Origin: Mycolicibacterium gilvum
Lineage (GTDB): Bacteria; Actinomycetota; Actinomycetes; Mycobacteriales; Mycobacteriaceae
Assembly: GCF_900454025.1 (NCBI RefSeq)
Contig: NZ_UGQM01000001.1
Coordinates: 124,001 to 188,000 of the forward strand
Length of the DNA: 64,000 nt
Reading direction: 5' to 3'
Shown: piece by piece, positions 25,814 to 36,056 of the stretch
Layout of the letters: each line of letters starts with the position of its first letter
Numbering within the stretch: the first letter of the stretch is position 1
Made by a program: the position numbers and the translations under genes
The notes under the pieces: model-generated
Databases searched by the model: none
What the model was told of the DNA's origin: nothing
What the model saw: only the letters and a program-made list of their open reading frames with translations

Positions 25814-26920
25814 TCAGTTGAAGGCGAGCCAGGCCGGCTGGGCGCGCTCGCGGGAGTCGCACAGCACCGCCATGGTGTCGCACGATCCGCGGGGCGCGCC
25901 CGCACCCGCCCACATACCGCCGGTGTCGCGGCGCAACACGATCGCCGACGATCCGCCGCCGTCGAGCAATATCGCTGTGTCGCTACCCAATCCGCGGAAC
26001 AGGTCCTGGATCTGGTCGGGTGTGTAGCTGCCGCCCTGGAACACGTACATCTCGTCGCGGTCCTTGACGTAGGCCAGTGCGGTGCGTGCCGCGCTCGGGC
26101 CCGGATCGTTGAGCTGCCCGGCGTCACCCGGCGCGAGCAGCCCGATGCCGGCCACGGCGACGAAGCGCGTGCCCTGGTCGATCAACTGCGTCACCACCGG
26201 CGTCGCGGCGTCGTAGTCGTCGTCGCTGCGGGGTGGGACGACGAACGGCGTTCCTTGCACCGGCAGCACCATCGTCGACAGCGCCATCCAGTTCTCGTTG
26301 CCGCCGGAGAGCCCCTGCTTCCCGGCGTAGGCCAGCGTCCCGGTGACTTTCGCGTTGGTACGGCCCAGGTTTCGGGTGTTGTCGACGTAGGCGCCCAGCG
26401 GGGAGCTGCACCCGGTCGTCTTCCACGAGCCGCCCTGCTGACCCCGCACGTCGAAGAAGTTCGCGTTGATCGCGATCGTCGGCTGGCCGAGCGCCTGCCA
26501 CGCCTGGATCGGGGTGTAGATCTCGGCGGACTGCCACAGGCCTTCGCCAGTGCGGGCGCGCGGATCCTGTTCGCAGCGGGCCTGATATCCGGTGTGGGAA
26601 TCGGCGAGCAGGCGCGGCGCGAGACGCTGCGATGCGTTCTTGATGATCATCAGCCGGCCGCCGTTGTTCATCTCGTACCAGTTGCCCGCGGCGTCGAGCA
26701 TCGGCGCGGCGAACCCGCTGCCGAAGTTGTAGACCAAATACGAGCCGCGGGTGTTGGCGATCGCGCCGGCGAGCAACTCCCGGGCGTTTGCGGCGCGGGC
26801 CGGAGGTGCCACCGCCACCGCGGCGAGCATCGCGCACAGGGTCACGACCGCGAGTTTGGCGACGAGCGCGGTGCCGGTCCGCATCGGGAGACGCCGGAAG
26901 TTTGCGGTCGGAGTCGTCAC
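25814..26920 (-). CDS. exported phosphodiester glycosidase-family (NAGPA-like) protein, Rv0179c/LprO position
   Basis: The 368-residue protein has a Sec signal peptide (VAKLAVVTLCAMLAAVAVA, cut near PARA-A) and a NAGPA-type domain. The hallmarks are IAINANFFDVRG near residue 155 and the catalytic-region AILLDGGGSSAIVLRRD near 323-340. NAGPA domains hydrolyse phosphodiester-linked sugars. Length and position between the mce1 cluster and the pirin/sigG block match Rv0179c (LprO) of M. tuberculosis. This copy lacks a convincing lipobox Cys, so it may be secreted rather than lipid-anchored. GTG 26920 follows AGGAG seven bases away. Confidence 0.75.
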   Translation of the reverse strand: MTTPTANFRRLPMRTGTALVAKLAVVTLCAMLAAVAVAPPARAANARELLAGAIANTRGSYLVYNFGSGFAAPMLDAAGNWYEMNNGGRLMIIKNASQRLAPRLLADSHTGYQARCEQDPRARTGEGLWQSAEIYTPIQAWQALGQPTIAINANFFDVRGQQGGSWKTTGCSSPLGAYVDNTRNLGRTNAKVTGTLAYAGKQGLSGGNENWMALSTMVLPVQGTPFVVPPRSDDDYDAATPVVTQLIDQGTRFVAVAGIGLLAPGDAGQLNDPGPSAARTALAYVKDRDEMYVFQGGSYTPDQIQDLFRGLGSDTAILLDGGGSSAIVLRRDTGGMWAGAGAPRGSCDTMAVLCDSRERAQPAWLAFN

Positions 26921-26957
26921 CGGCGGCTCCTATCGGAAAAACGGATCAGTCCAGATC

Positions 26958-26985
26958 ACAATAATCCCAGCAGAACCACTGTCAA
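26958..26985 (-). promoter_or_regulatory. sigma-70-like promoter for the NAGPA-family gene
   Basis: On the minus strand TTGACA (26980-26985) and TATTGT (26958-26963) are separated by 16 bp, close to consensus for the housekeeping sigma factor. They lie about 40 bp before the GTG at 26920, with a ribosome binding site in between. Confidence 0.6.
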
Positions 26986-27049
26986 CTTTCGTCACAGCAG
27001 CATCACAGGTTGGTCGCGACAGGGTCGCTGCGGCCTTTGCTGTCCGGGA

Positions 27050-28381
27050 TCAGGCCGGTGGTGTCAGCCGGTAGATCGCGTCGGCGGCGTCGTCGGTGAT
27101 GTAGACGGAGCCGTCCGGCCCGGTCGTCGCGGCCACCGGGCGGCCCCAGCGCGAACCGTCGTCGGCCTGGAATCCGCCGACCAGCGTCTGCTGGTCACCG
27201 AGGCCGCCGTCGCGCCACGGGTAGAACGACACCTCGGGCGCCCGGGGCGGCTGCCGGTTCCACGACCCGTGCACGCCGACGAGGGCGCCGCTGGCGTACG
27301 GCTCGGGCAGAACCCCGTCGGTGAAGCTCAGGCCGAGCGGGGCCGAGTGCGCGCCCATGCTCTGCTCGACGGGAGGTAGCGCCGCACAGTCGAGTAGTTC
27401 GCCGTCGGGGTTGGTCTGTACGTCGCGGACGAACGGCAGGTCCGCCGGTCCACCGACGTTGTTGCAGTACGGCCAGCCGAGTTCGCGGCCCGGCGAGAGC
27501 CTGGCGATCTGCTCGGGCGGATTGTCGTCGACGTAGTCCGGCAGCACTTCGCCATAGGACGGCCCGGGATCGGGAAACGCGATGTTGTCACGGCCGTTGT
27601 TGGCGATCCAGACCGCACCGTCGGGTGCGACGGCCAGTCCGGTGCCGTTGCGGACGCCGGTGGCGAACGGTTCGGCGGGCCCGCCGCCGGGTGGCACCCG
27701 CATGATCGTCGCGCGCGGCGGGGTCGCGTCCCGGTCGTCTGCGGAAATGTTTCCCGTGGAACCAATCGAGAAGTACACCGCGCCGTCGGGGCCGACCGCC
27801 ACGCTCTTGAGCACGTGCGAGTACGCCCCCCGTAGGTCGGGGCTGCGGTCGTCGGGCAGGCCACCCGCGACCACGCGGGGGTTGGTGGCCGCGCCGCCGG
27901 CGTAGTCGTACCCGTCGACCTGATCGCTCTGTGCCACGTACAGCGTCGGCCCGCCGAACGCGAGGCCGTGGGGTTCGTCGAGGTCGTCGAGCAGCACCGA
28001 CTCCTCGGGCGGACTGTCGCCGCGCGGCCGGAACGACAGCACCTGGCCGGTGCTCGGCACCGACACAAGCAGCGCGCCGTCGGGTGCCCACGCCATCAGC
28101 CGGGGACGCGAGGTGCGCGCCCATACCGACAGCGTCCACCCCTCGGGGACCACAGCTTGGCGAGGCTCGTCGAACGGCGAGTCCCCGAGATCGGGTGCGA
28201 CTTCGACGGTGACCGTCTGCGTGCCGGCGACAGGCTGCGTCGTCGACGTGGAGCTGGAAGACGGTGCCGCGGTCGGGGTCGGGGTCGACGATGGTGACGG
28301 CTGCTCGCCGGAGCAGCCGGCAAGCAGCGCGCACCCCAGGACCAGGACGCCGATTCTGTTATGCCGCACCGATTCCCGCAT
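27050..28381 (-). CDS. PQQ-type sugar/sorbosone dehydrogenase-like lipoprotein
   Basis: The 443-residue protein has a lipoprotein signal with lipobox LLAGC (Cys near residue 22) and a Ser/Thr-rich linker. A six-bladed beta-propeller of the sorbosone/glucose dehydrogenase family follows: PEGWTLSVWARTSRPRLMAW, EPHGLAFGGPTLYVAQ, NGTGLAVAPDGAVWIANNG and ELGWPYCNNVGG are family landmarks. Such proteins oxidise sugars using PQQ or act as non-enzymatic binding propellers. ATG 28381 overlaps the upstream pirin gene's 3' end by 23 bp, so both are probably co-transcribed. M. tuberculosis has an unrelated gene (Rv0180c) at this point. Confidence 0.8.
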   Translation of the reverse strand: MRESVRHNRIGVLVLGCALLAGCSGEQPSPSSTPTPTAAPSSSSTSTTQPVAGTQTVTVEVAPDLGDSPFDEPRQAVVPEGWTLSVWARTSRPRLMAWAPDGALLVSVPSTGQVLSFRPRGDSPPEESVLLDDLDEPHGLAFGGPTLYVAQSDQVDGYDYAGGAATNPRVVAGGLPDDRSPDLRGAYSHVLKSVAVGPDGAVYFSIGSTGNISADDRDATPPRATIMRVPPGGGPAEPFATGVRNGTGLAVAPDGAVWIANNGRDNIAFPDPGPSYGEVLPDYVDDNPPEQIARLSPGRELGWPYCNNVGGPADLPFVRDVQTNPDGELLDCAALPPVEQSMGAHSAPLGLSFTDGVLPEPYASGALVGVHGSWNRQPPRAPEVSFYPWRDGGLGDQQTLVGGFQADDGSRWGRPVAATTGPDGSVYITDDAADAIYRLTPPA

Positions 28382-29126
28382 GCATCTCCCAGACCAGGAT
28401 CTCGGCCGGGGTGGTCGCGGTGATGCGCTGCCCCCCGGTAGCGGTGAAGCGCACCGCGTCGCCTTCCTGCAGCGCGCCGGCGCCTTCCAGCGTGACCGCG
28501 CCCCGAGGCACGAACAGGTGGAGGTAGGGCGCGTCCGGAAGGTGCACACTCTGGCCCGGTTCCAGGCGCGCACCGTGCAGCGCGGCGTACCGGTTGCGAA
28601 TGGTGATCGCGGCCTCGTTGCTGTGCTCGGGCATGCCACTCGCGATGGTGACCAGGTTGCCGCGCAGCAGTTCGTCGTCGATCTCCAACTGCTGGTAGCC
28701 CGGTTGGATGCCCGACTCATCGGGCACCACCCACATCTGGACGAAATGCACCGGTTCGCTGTGGGATTGCTGACCGGTCAGCGTCCAGGAGTCGTTCTTC
28801 TCCGAGTGCAGGATGCCTCGGCCGGCCGACATCCGTTGTGCCAGGCCGGGATAGATGACTCCGGAGTGCCCGGTGGAGTCCTGGTGGACGAGGGAGCCGC
28901 GAAGCACCCAGGTGACGATCTCCATGTCGCGGTGCGGGTGGGTGTCAAACCCCGCACCGGGGGTGACGATGTCGTCGTTGTTGACCAGGAGCAGCCCGTG
29001 GTGGGTGTTGTCGGGGTCGTAGTGGCTGCCGAACGAGAAGGAGTGCTTCGAGTCGAGCCACTCGATCGCTGTCTTCGCGCGCTCGTCGGCACGCCGGACG
29101 TCGATGACGCTCGTGCTGCGGGTCAT
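28359..29126 (-). CDS. pirin-family bicupin protein (Rv0181c-like)
   Basis: The 255-residue protein has the pirin metal-binding signature in the first cupin domain (FDTHPHRDMEIVTWVLRG, residues ~57-74) and GILHSEKN near residue 105, giving three His and one Glu ligands. Bacterial pirins include quercetinase-like and regulatory proteins. Position before sigG matches Rv0181c. It is divergent from a MarR regulator with a sharp palindrome between them. The downstream sugar-dehydrogenase gene overlaps its end. Confidence 0.85.
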   Translation of the reverse strand: MTRSTSVIDVRRADERAKTAIEWLDSKHSFSFGSHYDPDNTHHGLLLVNNDDIVTPGAGFDTHPHRDMEIVTWVLRGSLVHQDSTGHSGVIYPGLAQRMSAGRGILHSEKNDSWTLTGQQSHSEPVHFVQMWVVPDESGIQPGYQQLEIDDELLRGNLVTIASGMPEHSNEAAITIRNRYAALHGARLEPGQSVHLPDAPYLHLFVPRGAVTLEGAGALQEGDAVRFTATGGQRITATTPAEILVWEMHAGIGAA

Positions 29127-29182
29127 GGGCGATCTCCTTCGGAGTCCTCGTCAGCCTAGGTGGCCGACATGCCCTCGACAAC

Positions 29183-29202
29183 ATAGATGATGCATCATGT
29201 AT
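29183..29202. promoter_or_regulatory. candidate MarR operator, palindrome around ATGATGCATCAT
   Basis: A perfect 12-bp palindrome, ATGATGCATCAT (29187-29198), with ATA/TAT outer arms lies in the 96-bp gap between the pirin gene and the MarR-family gene, 24 bp before the MarR start. MarR dimers usually bind 16-20-bp palindromes of this type. Confidence 0.6.
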
Positions 29203-29222
29203 TCCACGGTTAGGCTGAGGAG

Positions 29223-29675
29223 ATGGAGTGGCTGAGCGACGAGCAGCAGCGGATCTGGCGTGACTACCTGGCCATGGTCAGCAAGCTGCACACCGCGATG
29301 CACCGCCAACTGCAACAGGACTGCGAGCTGTCCCTGTCGGACTACGACGTGCTCGTCGCGCTGTCGGAGCGCGGGCCGATGCGCATCAACGAGCTCGGCG
29401 AGCTGATCGGCTGGGAGCAGAGCCGGCTGTCGCACCAGCTGCGCCGCATGCGCGGCCGGGGACTCGTGGCGCGCGAGGGCGACGGCGACGACCGCCGCGG
29501 CGCCACCGTCGCATTGACCGATGCCGGTCTGGCCGCGGTGCAGACCGCCGCGCCGGGTCACGTCGACCTGGTCAGGACCGTGGTGTTCGACGGGTTGAGC
29601 AAAGCCGAGGAGCGCGCGTTCGGCGCGACGATCGCCGCGGTGCTCGAACGGCTGAACGCCCGCTCGGCCGGGTGA
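29223..29675 (+). CDS. MarR-family transcriptional regulator
   Basis: The 150-residue protein has the winged helix-turn-helix of MarR regulators: ALSERGPMRINELGELIGWEQSRLSHQLRRMRGRGLV over residues 40-77 and the wing EGDGDDRRGATVALTDAG. ATG 29223 is preceded by GAGGAG. It is divergent from the pirin gene and probably represses it, responding to an aromatic or oxidative signal, as many MarR/pirin pairs do. This is inference from arrangement. Confidence 0.87.
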   Translation: MEWLSDEQQRIWRDYLAMVSKLHTAMHRQLQQDCELSLSDYDVLVALSERGPMRINELGELIGWEQSRLSHQLRRMRGRGLVAREGDGDDRRGATVALTDAGLAAVQTAAPGHVDLVRTVVFDGLSKAEERAFGATIAAVLERLNARSAG

Positions 29676-29677
29676 CC

Positions 29678-30688
29678 TCAGAGCGTCTCGGGCAGACCGA
29701 ACTTGCGGAACAGCGACACGTCCATGAACGCGACGACGTGTGCGATGCCTCGGGTGCGCAGGTCGAGGACGTGCAGCTGGAACGCCTCGTGCACGTTGGT
29801 CTCCGGGTTGCGCATGTACAGCGCGGCCACCGGCTGACCGTTGGCTGTGGTCCTCAGGAACCGCATATCGCCCGCGCCCGCGGCGGGGCAGTGGTACTTC
29901 GACAGCGCGATGATGTCGGCCGGACCCGAATACCAGCCGTCGAACGGCGGCATCTCCCACACCGCATCGGCGGTGAACAGCTCGACCAGCCTGTCCATGT
30001 CGTAGTCCTCGAACGCGGCGATGTACTTCGCGAGCGCCTCTGCCGCCTCCGGGGATTCCGGTGAAACCGGCTGATCGTCGCGCGAGGGTGCGACCTCGTC
30101 GAGCTGCGCCCGGGCGCGCTGCAACAGGCTGTTGACCGCGGCGGTCGACGCCCCGATCACCTCACCGACCTCGGCCGCCTTCCATTGCAGGACTTCGCGC
30201 AGCACCAGAACCGCCCGCTGACGTGGGGACAGGTGCTGCAGTGCCGCGATGAGCGCCAGCCGCACCGACTCCCGGGACTCCGCGATCACCGACGGGTCGG
30301 CCGGATCCTCATGCGGGTCGTCGGGGATCGGCTCGAGCCAGGCGATCTCGTGGCGCTCGGTCAGGTCGGCGTAGGGATCCGCCGACGGCCCGCCGAGGCC
30401 CGACGGCAGCGGCCGGCGCTTGCGCCCGTCGAGCGCGGTCAGGCAGGTGTTGGTCGCGATCCGGTACAGCCACGTCCGCACCGAGGATTTGCCTTCGAAC
30501 CTGTCGTAGGACTTCCAGGCCCGCAGATACGTCTCCTGGACCAGGTCCTCCGCGTCGTGGAGCGAGCCGGTCATGCGGTAACAGTGCGCCAGCAGTTCGC
30601 GCCGGTACTTCTGTGCATCGGCGAGAAACGCGTCCTTCGCACCGCCCTCGTCGAGAGCCAAGACGGTCACGAAAAGCAGCTTACGCAT
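29678..30688 (-). CDS. sigG: ECF-type RNA polymerase sigma factor SigG
   Basis: The 336-residue protein contains sigma region 2 (LLAHCYRMTGSLHDAEDLVQ and WLYRIATNTCLTAL, residues ~33-88), region 4 (LSPRQRAVLVLREVLQW and GASTAAVNSLLQRAR, ~155-195) and a C-terminal SnoaL-like domain from about residue 220. The extra domain is typical of the ECF group that includes SigG and SigJ and replaces a classical anti-sigma factor. Position between pirin and the monoacylglycerol lipase matches Rv0182c. The start at ATG 30688 or an in-frame GTG at 30670 is not settled. In M. tuberculosis SigG belongs to the stress/DNA-damage response network. Confidence 0.88.
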   Translation of the reverse strand: MRKLLFVTVLALDEGGAKDAFLADAQKYRRELLAHCYRMTGSLHDAEDLVQETYLRAWKSYDRFEGKSSVRTWLYRIATNTCLTALDGRKRRPLPSGLGGPSADPYADLTERHEIAWLEPIPDDPHEDPADPSVIAESRESVRLALIAALQHLSPRQRAVLVLREVLQWKAAEVGEVIGASTAAVNSLLQRARAQLDEVAPSRDDQPVSPESPEAAEALAKYIAAFEDYDMDRLVELFTADAVWEMPPFDGWYSGPADIIALSKYHCPAAGAGDMRFLRTTANGQPVAALYMRNPETNVHEAFQLHVLDLRTRGIAHVVAFMDVSLFRKFGLPETL

Positions 30689-30697
30689 CGGGTGTGA

Positions 30698-32589
<1,892 letters not shown>

Positions 32590-32670
32590 GCCTGTGGATG
32601 AAATCGGCTGTGGGGATAACGGATACTGGTCGACGATGCCACGTCAGACCCGGCCCCTAACGTCGCCGTC

Positions 32671-33423
32671 ATGAGTACCGACGAGAAGATGCTCGGCCGC
32701 ATCGCGGCGCTTCTGCGCCAGGCCGAAGGCACCGACAACGCCCACGAAGCAGAGGCCTTCATGGCCGCCGCCCAACGGCTGGCCACCGCGACGTCGATCG
32801 ACCTGGCGGTCGCGCGCAGCCACGGGGACAAGCGCACCGGGGCCCAGACGCCGGTGCAGCGCACCATCACCATCGGCGAACCGGGCGCGCGGGGCCTGCG
32901 CACGTATGTGCAGTTGTTCGTGGTCATCGCCGCCGCCAACGACGTCAAGTGTGATGTCGCGTCCAACTCGACGTTCGTCTATGCCTACGGCTTCGACGAG
33001 GACATCGACGCCAGTCATACGCTCTACACCAGCCTCGTCATGCAGATGGTGCGGGCGTCCACCGAGTACATCTCCTCCGGTGCGCACAAGCCGACGCCGA
33101 CGATCACCGCGCGCCTGAACTTCCAGCTGGCCTTCGGCGCCCGCGTCGGCCAGCGACTGGCCGAGGCCCGCGAGCAGGCGCAGCAGGAGGCCAAGAGCGG
33201 ACCGTCGGCCATCCCTGGAACAGCGATCGCGTTGCGCAACAAGGACCTTGAGCTCAAGGACTATTACCGCAAGGCGTCGAAAGCGCGTGGGACGTGGCGC
33301 GCCACCAGCGCCACGGCAGGCTATTCGTCGGATGCGCGCCGGGCCGGCGACCGAGCGGGACGACGGGCCCGGCTGGGCGGGGACACCGAGCTCACCGGCG
33401 CGAGGTCTGCACTGGAGCGATGA
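32671..33423 (+). CDS. DUF2786 domain protein (Rv0184-like)
   Basis: The 250-residue protein begins with a DUF2786 helix pair: KMLGRIAALLRQAEGTDNAHEAEAF, seen as LRQAEGTDN and HEAEAFMAAAQ. A larger mixed region follows, with FVVIAAANDVKCDV and the long helix VGQRLAEAREQAQQEA. The length (250) and position match Rv0184 of M. tuberculosis. The function is unknown. The stop overlaps the start of the next gene, so the pair is translated together. Confidence 0.83.
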   Translation: MSTDEKMLGRIAALLRQAEGTDNAHEAEAFMAAAQRLATATSIDLAVARSHGDKRTGAQTPVQRTITIGEPGARGLRTYVQLFVVIAAANDVKCDVASNSTFVYAYGFDEDIDASHTLYTSLVMQMVRASTEYISSGAHKPTPTITARLNFQLAFGARVGQRLAEAREQAQQEAKSGPSAIPGTAIALRNKDLELKDYYRKASKARGTWRATSATAGYSSDARRAGDRAGRRARLGGDTELTGARSALER

Positions 33424-33911
33424 CCCGGGACGCGCAGCGCGCAAAGGTCTATGCCGCAGAGGGATTCGTGCGCACCATGTTCGACCGAGCGGCCGAACGC
33501 GGTGATCCGGTGGCGGATTTCTTCGGCACCCACCTGACCCTGCCGCCCGAGGCCCGCTTCGCCTCGGCGGAATCCGTCCAGACCTATGTCGACGACGTGC
33601 TCGCGCATCCGGCGGTCCGGGAGCGCTGGCCGGCAGCCGGTGCGGTGCGGGTGCGGGCACGCCGGGGCGCATCCGCCGCGCACTACGAATCGGCCGGCGG
33701 GGAGGCGACGATCGCAGTCCCGCACGGGCGCGACACGTGGGCGCTGCGGGAGTTGGTGGTGCTGCACGAGCTCGCACATCACCTGTGCCCCAGCGATCCC
33801 CCGCACGGACCGGAGTTCGTCGCCACGCACTGTGAGCTCGCCGGCGCCGTGATGGGTCCCGAGGTGGCCCACGTGTTGCGGGTGGTCTACGCGAAGGAGG
33901 GCGTGCGGTGA
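33420..33911 (+). CDS. small zinc-dependent metallohydrolase (TIGR04338-like, Rv0185-like)
   Basis: The 163-residue protein contains the zinc-protease signature HELAHH near residues 118-123 and a further His/Glu about ten residues later (PHGPEF), typical of gluzincin or SprT-like small metallohydrolases restricted to actinobacteria. ATG 33420 overlaps the DUF2786 stop (ATGA). By position and size it corresponds to Rv0185. The co-translation suggests a joint function with the DUF2786 protein. Confidence 0.8.
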   Translation: MTRDAQRAKVYAAEGFVRTMFDRAAERGDPVADFFGTHLTLPPEARFASAESVQTYVDDVLAHPAVRERWPAAGAVRVRARRGASAAHYESAGGEATIAVPHGRDTWALRELVVLHELAHHLCPSDPPHGPEFVATHCELAGAVMGPEVAHVLRVVYAKEGVR

Positions 33912-33933
33912 GCCGGGGCGTACCGTCACCATC

Positions 33934-34596
33934 GTGACCACCTCCGAATGGGCCTCTCTCGACAACCTGTTCACCTCCGTGCTGCACAGCGAGGACGACG
34001 TGTTGCGCGCGGCCCGTGAGTCTGCCGACGCCGCGGGTATGCCGCCGATCGAGGTGTCGGCCCAGCACGCGAAGCTGCTGTCGCTGCTGGTACGGATGTC
34101 CGGCGCGCGGCGGGTGCTCGAGATCGGCACGCTCGCCGGATACAGCACGATCGCGTTGGCCCGCGCCGTGGGCGAGGGTGGCACGGTGGTGACGCTGGAG
34201 TTCGCGCAGGCCCACGCCGACGTCGCCCGGCAGAACCTGGAGCGTGCGGAAGTGTTCGACCGCGTCGAGATCATCGTCGGCGCGGCACTCGACTCACTGC
34301 CGACGTTGCAGCAGCGCGGCGAGTCCTTCGATCTCGTCTTCATCGACGCTGACAAAGAGAACAACGTCTCCTATGTCGAGTGGGCGATCACGCTCGGTCA
34401 CCCCGGCACCGTGATCGTGGTCGACAACATCGCCCGCAGCGGCCGCGTACTCGACCCTGCGCCCGACGACGCCCAGGCGACGGGGATTCGCGCGATGTTC
34501 GACATGATGGGCGCCGACCCGCGTCTGGACACTGCCGCGATCCAGACCGTCGGCACCAAAGGGTGGGACGGTTTCGCGGTGGCTCTGGTGCGTTAG
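33934..34596 (+). CDS. class I SAM-dependent O-methyltransferase (Rv0187-like)
   Basis: The 220-residue protein, the same length as Rv0187, has the catechol-O-methyltransferase fold. Motif I is VLEIGTLAGYSTIALARA (residues ~60-77), followed by the acidic TLEF, then FDLVFIDADKENN with the metal-binding Asp near 131 and VVDNIARSGRV near 160. It transfers methyl from S-adenosylmethionine to an acceptor hydroxyl, probably with Mg2+. The TAG stop (34594-34596) lies inside the 10-bp target duplication of the following insertion element, yet the protein is intact. Confidence 0.87.
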   Translation: MTTSEWASLDNLFTSVLHSEDDVLRAARESADAAGMPPIEVSAQHAKLLSLLVRMSGARRVLEIGTLAGYSTIALARAVGEGGTVVTLEFAQAHADVARQNLERAEVFDRVEIIVGAALDSLPTLQQRGESFDLVFIDADKENNVSYVEWAITLGHPGTVIVVDNIARSGRVLDPAPDDAQATGIRAMFDMMGADPRLDTAAIQTVGTKGWDGFAVALVR

Positions 34597-34599
34597 GCC
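34590..34599. repeat. target site duplication (left), GCGTTAGGCC
   Basis: The 10-bp sequence directly precedes the element and recurs directly after it at 36057-36066. It contains the O-methyltransferase stop codon. Confidence 0.85.
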
Positions 34600-34615
34600 C
34601 AATACCGTTCAGTTA
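34600..34615 (+). repeat. left terminal inverted repeat of the IS4-type element
   Basis: CAATACCGTTCAGTTA is matched exactly, inverted, at 36041-36056. Confidence 0.88.
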
Positions 34616-34641
34616 AGACTACATGGGTGTAGTTTGTTGGT

Positions 34642-35847
34642 ATGCCTCGCGCGGGTTGGCGGAAGCCTGAATCGGATCGTCGGTTGTCGGATCTGGTGTC
34701 TGTGGGTGTCCTGACGAGGGTGTTCCCGCCGGCGATGGTTGATGAGGTGATCGAGGCGACGGGGCGTACTCAGGTGCGTCATCGTGCACTGCCGGCACGG
34801 GTGATGGCGTATTTCGCCATCGGCATGGGCCTGTACTCCGATGGCTCCTACGAGGATGTGTTATCCCAGCTCACGGATGGTTTAGCGTGGGCTTCCGGGT
34901 GGCGTGAGCAGTATCAGTTGCCGGGGAAGTCGGCCATTTTCCAGGCGCGGGAGCGATTGGGGTCCCAGCCGTTGGCTGCGTTGTTCGCGAGGGTCGCTCG
35001 TCCGTTGGGCGCGGCGGATACGCCGGGGACGTGGGTGGCCGGACGCAGGGTGGTCGCGATCGACGGGACGTGCCTGGATGTGGCGGATAGCCCGGTCAAT
35101 GAGGAGTTCTTCGGGCGTCCGGGGGTGAACAAGGGTGAGAAGTCGGCGTTTCCGCAGGCGCGGTTGTTGGCGGTCGCCGAGTGCGGCACTCATGCGATCT
35201 TCGCCGCCACGATCGGCGCCTACCGCGACGCGGAGTCCACGATGGTCGAGCACGTGCTCGATGCACTGACACCGGAAATGCTCGTGCTGGCTGATCGTGG
35301 ATTCTTCTCATACGCGTTGTGGCGTAACGCTTCCGATACCGGAGCCGATCTGCTGTGGCGCGTGAGCACCGGACGCAACGGCCCGACCCCCACTCACGTC
35401 GAGGATCTCGCCGACGGTTCGTGGCTGGCCCACCTGCGCGCGGCCAAGGACCGACACGGCGAGCCAATGCTGGCTCGCGTCATCGACTACACCGTCGACG
35501 ACGGCCGCGACAACCCCGTGGCCTACCGGTTGCTCACCACGCTGACCGACCCGGACACCGCACCCGCGGTCGAGTTGGCGGCCGCGTACGCCCAGCGCTG
35601 GGAGATCGAGAGCGTCTTCGACGAACTCAAGACCCACCAGCGTGGGTCGAAGGTGGTGCTGCGGTCGAAGTCGCCCGACCTCGTCCTGCAGGAGATCTGG
35701 GGATACCTGTGCTGCCACTACGCGATTCGCTCGTTGATGAGCCAAGCCGCACACCACAGCGGACACGACCCGGACCGACTCAGCTTCACCGCCGCGTTGC
35801 GCGTCGTGCGCCAATCCGTCGCCCATCAGGGCGCTTTTTCCCCCTAA
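34642..35847 (+). CDS. IS4-type DDE transposase, frame ends early at a T5C5 run
   Basis: The 401-residue frame has the DDE-type features: the first Asp in VVAIDGTCLDVADS (near residue 140), the second in LVLADRGFFSYALW (near 219), and RWEIESVFDELKTHQRG near 316-332 as the Y/R/E-type third motif. ATG 34642 is 42 bp inside the left repeat. The frame ends with GAFSP at a TTTTTCCCCC run. A 70-codon continuation lies in the +1 frame and reaches the right end of the element, as an uninterrupted transposase should. Either a one-base indel or +1 programmed slippage is possible. Confidence 0.83.
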   Translation: MPRAGWRKPESDRRLSDLVSVGVLTRVFPPAMVDEVIEATGRTQVRHRALPARVMAYFAIGMGLYSDGSYEDVLSQLTDGLAWASGWREQYQLPGKSAIFQARERLGSQPLAALFARVARPLGAADTPGTWVAGRRVVAIDGTCLDVADSPVNEEFFGRPGVNKGEKSAFPQARLLAVAECGTHAIFAATIGAYRDAESTMVEHVLDALTPEMLVLADRGFFSYALWRNASDTGADLLWRVSTGRNGPTPTHVEDLADGSWLAHLRAAKDRHGEPMLARVIDYTVDDGRDNPVAYRLLTTLTDPDTAPAVELAAAYAQRWEIESVFDELKTHQRGSKVVLRSKSPDLVLQEIWGYLCCHYAIRSLMSQAAHHSGHDPDRLSFTAALRVVRQSVAHQGAFSP

Positions 35848-36043
35848 CCGGCGCCGATCCGCCGACCCTCACTGGCAGGCGTTCCTCCGTCGCCTCCTCG
35901 ACCGCATCAACCCGGCACGCCGCACACGGTCAGCTCCCCGCGTGATCAAACGCAAAATGCCCAAGTGGCATGTCAAAAGATCAGCGCACCAACACTGGCC
36001 ACAACCCGAACACCCACCCAGCGTCACCGTCATCAGCCACTAA
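35848..36043 (+). pseudogene. C-terminal extension of the IS4-type transposase in the +1 frame
   Basis: From the homopolymer run onward, frame +1 is open to a TAA at 36041-36043, which lies inside the right inverted repeat. It encodes DPHWQAFLRRLLDRINPARR and a basic tail KRKMPKWHVKRSAHQHWP, typical of transposase C-termini. It is therefore the original end of the transposase separated by a frame change at about 35835-35845. Confidence 0.72.
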
Positions 36044-36056
36044 CTGAACGGTATTG
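36041..36056 (-). repeat. right terminal inverted repeat of the IS4-type element
   Basis: Read on the minus strand it is CAATACCGTTCAGTTA, identical to the left end. Confidence 0.88.

Larger units (their letters stand above)
34600..36056 (+). mobile_element. IS4-family-type insertion sequence
   Basis: The 1,457-bp element is bounded by perfect 16-bp inverted repeats, CAATACCGTTCAGTTA and its complement, and flanked by the 10-bp direct repeat GCGTTAGGCC. It contains one transposase frame plus an out-of-frame C-terminal extension. A target duplication of 10 bp and a transposase with the Y-(2)-R-(3)-E-like motif suit the IS4 group. Confidence 0.88.
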
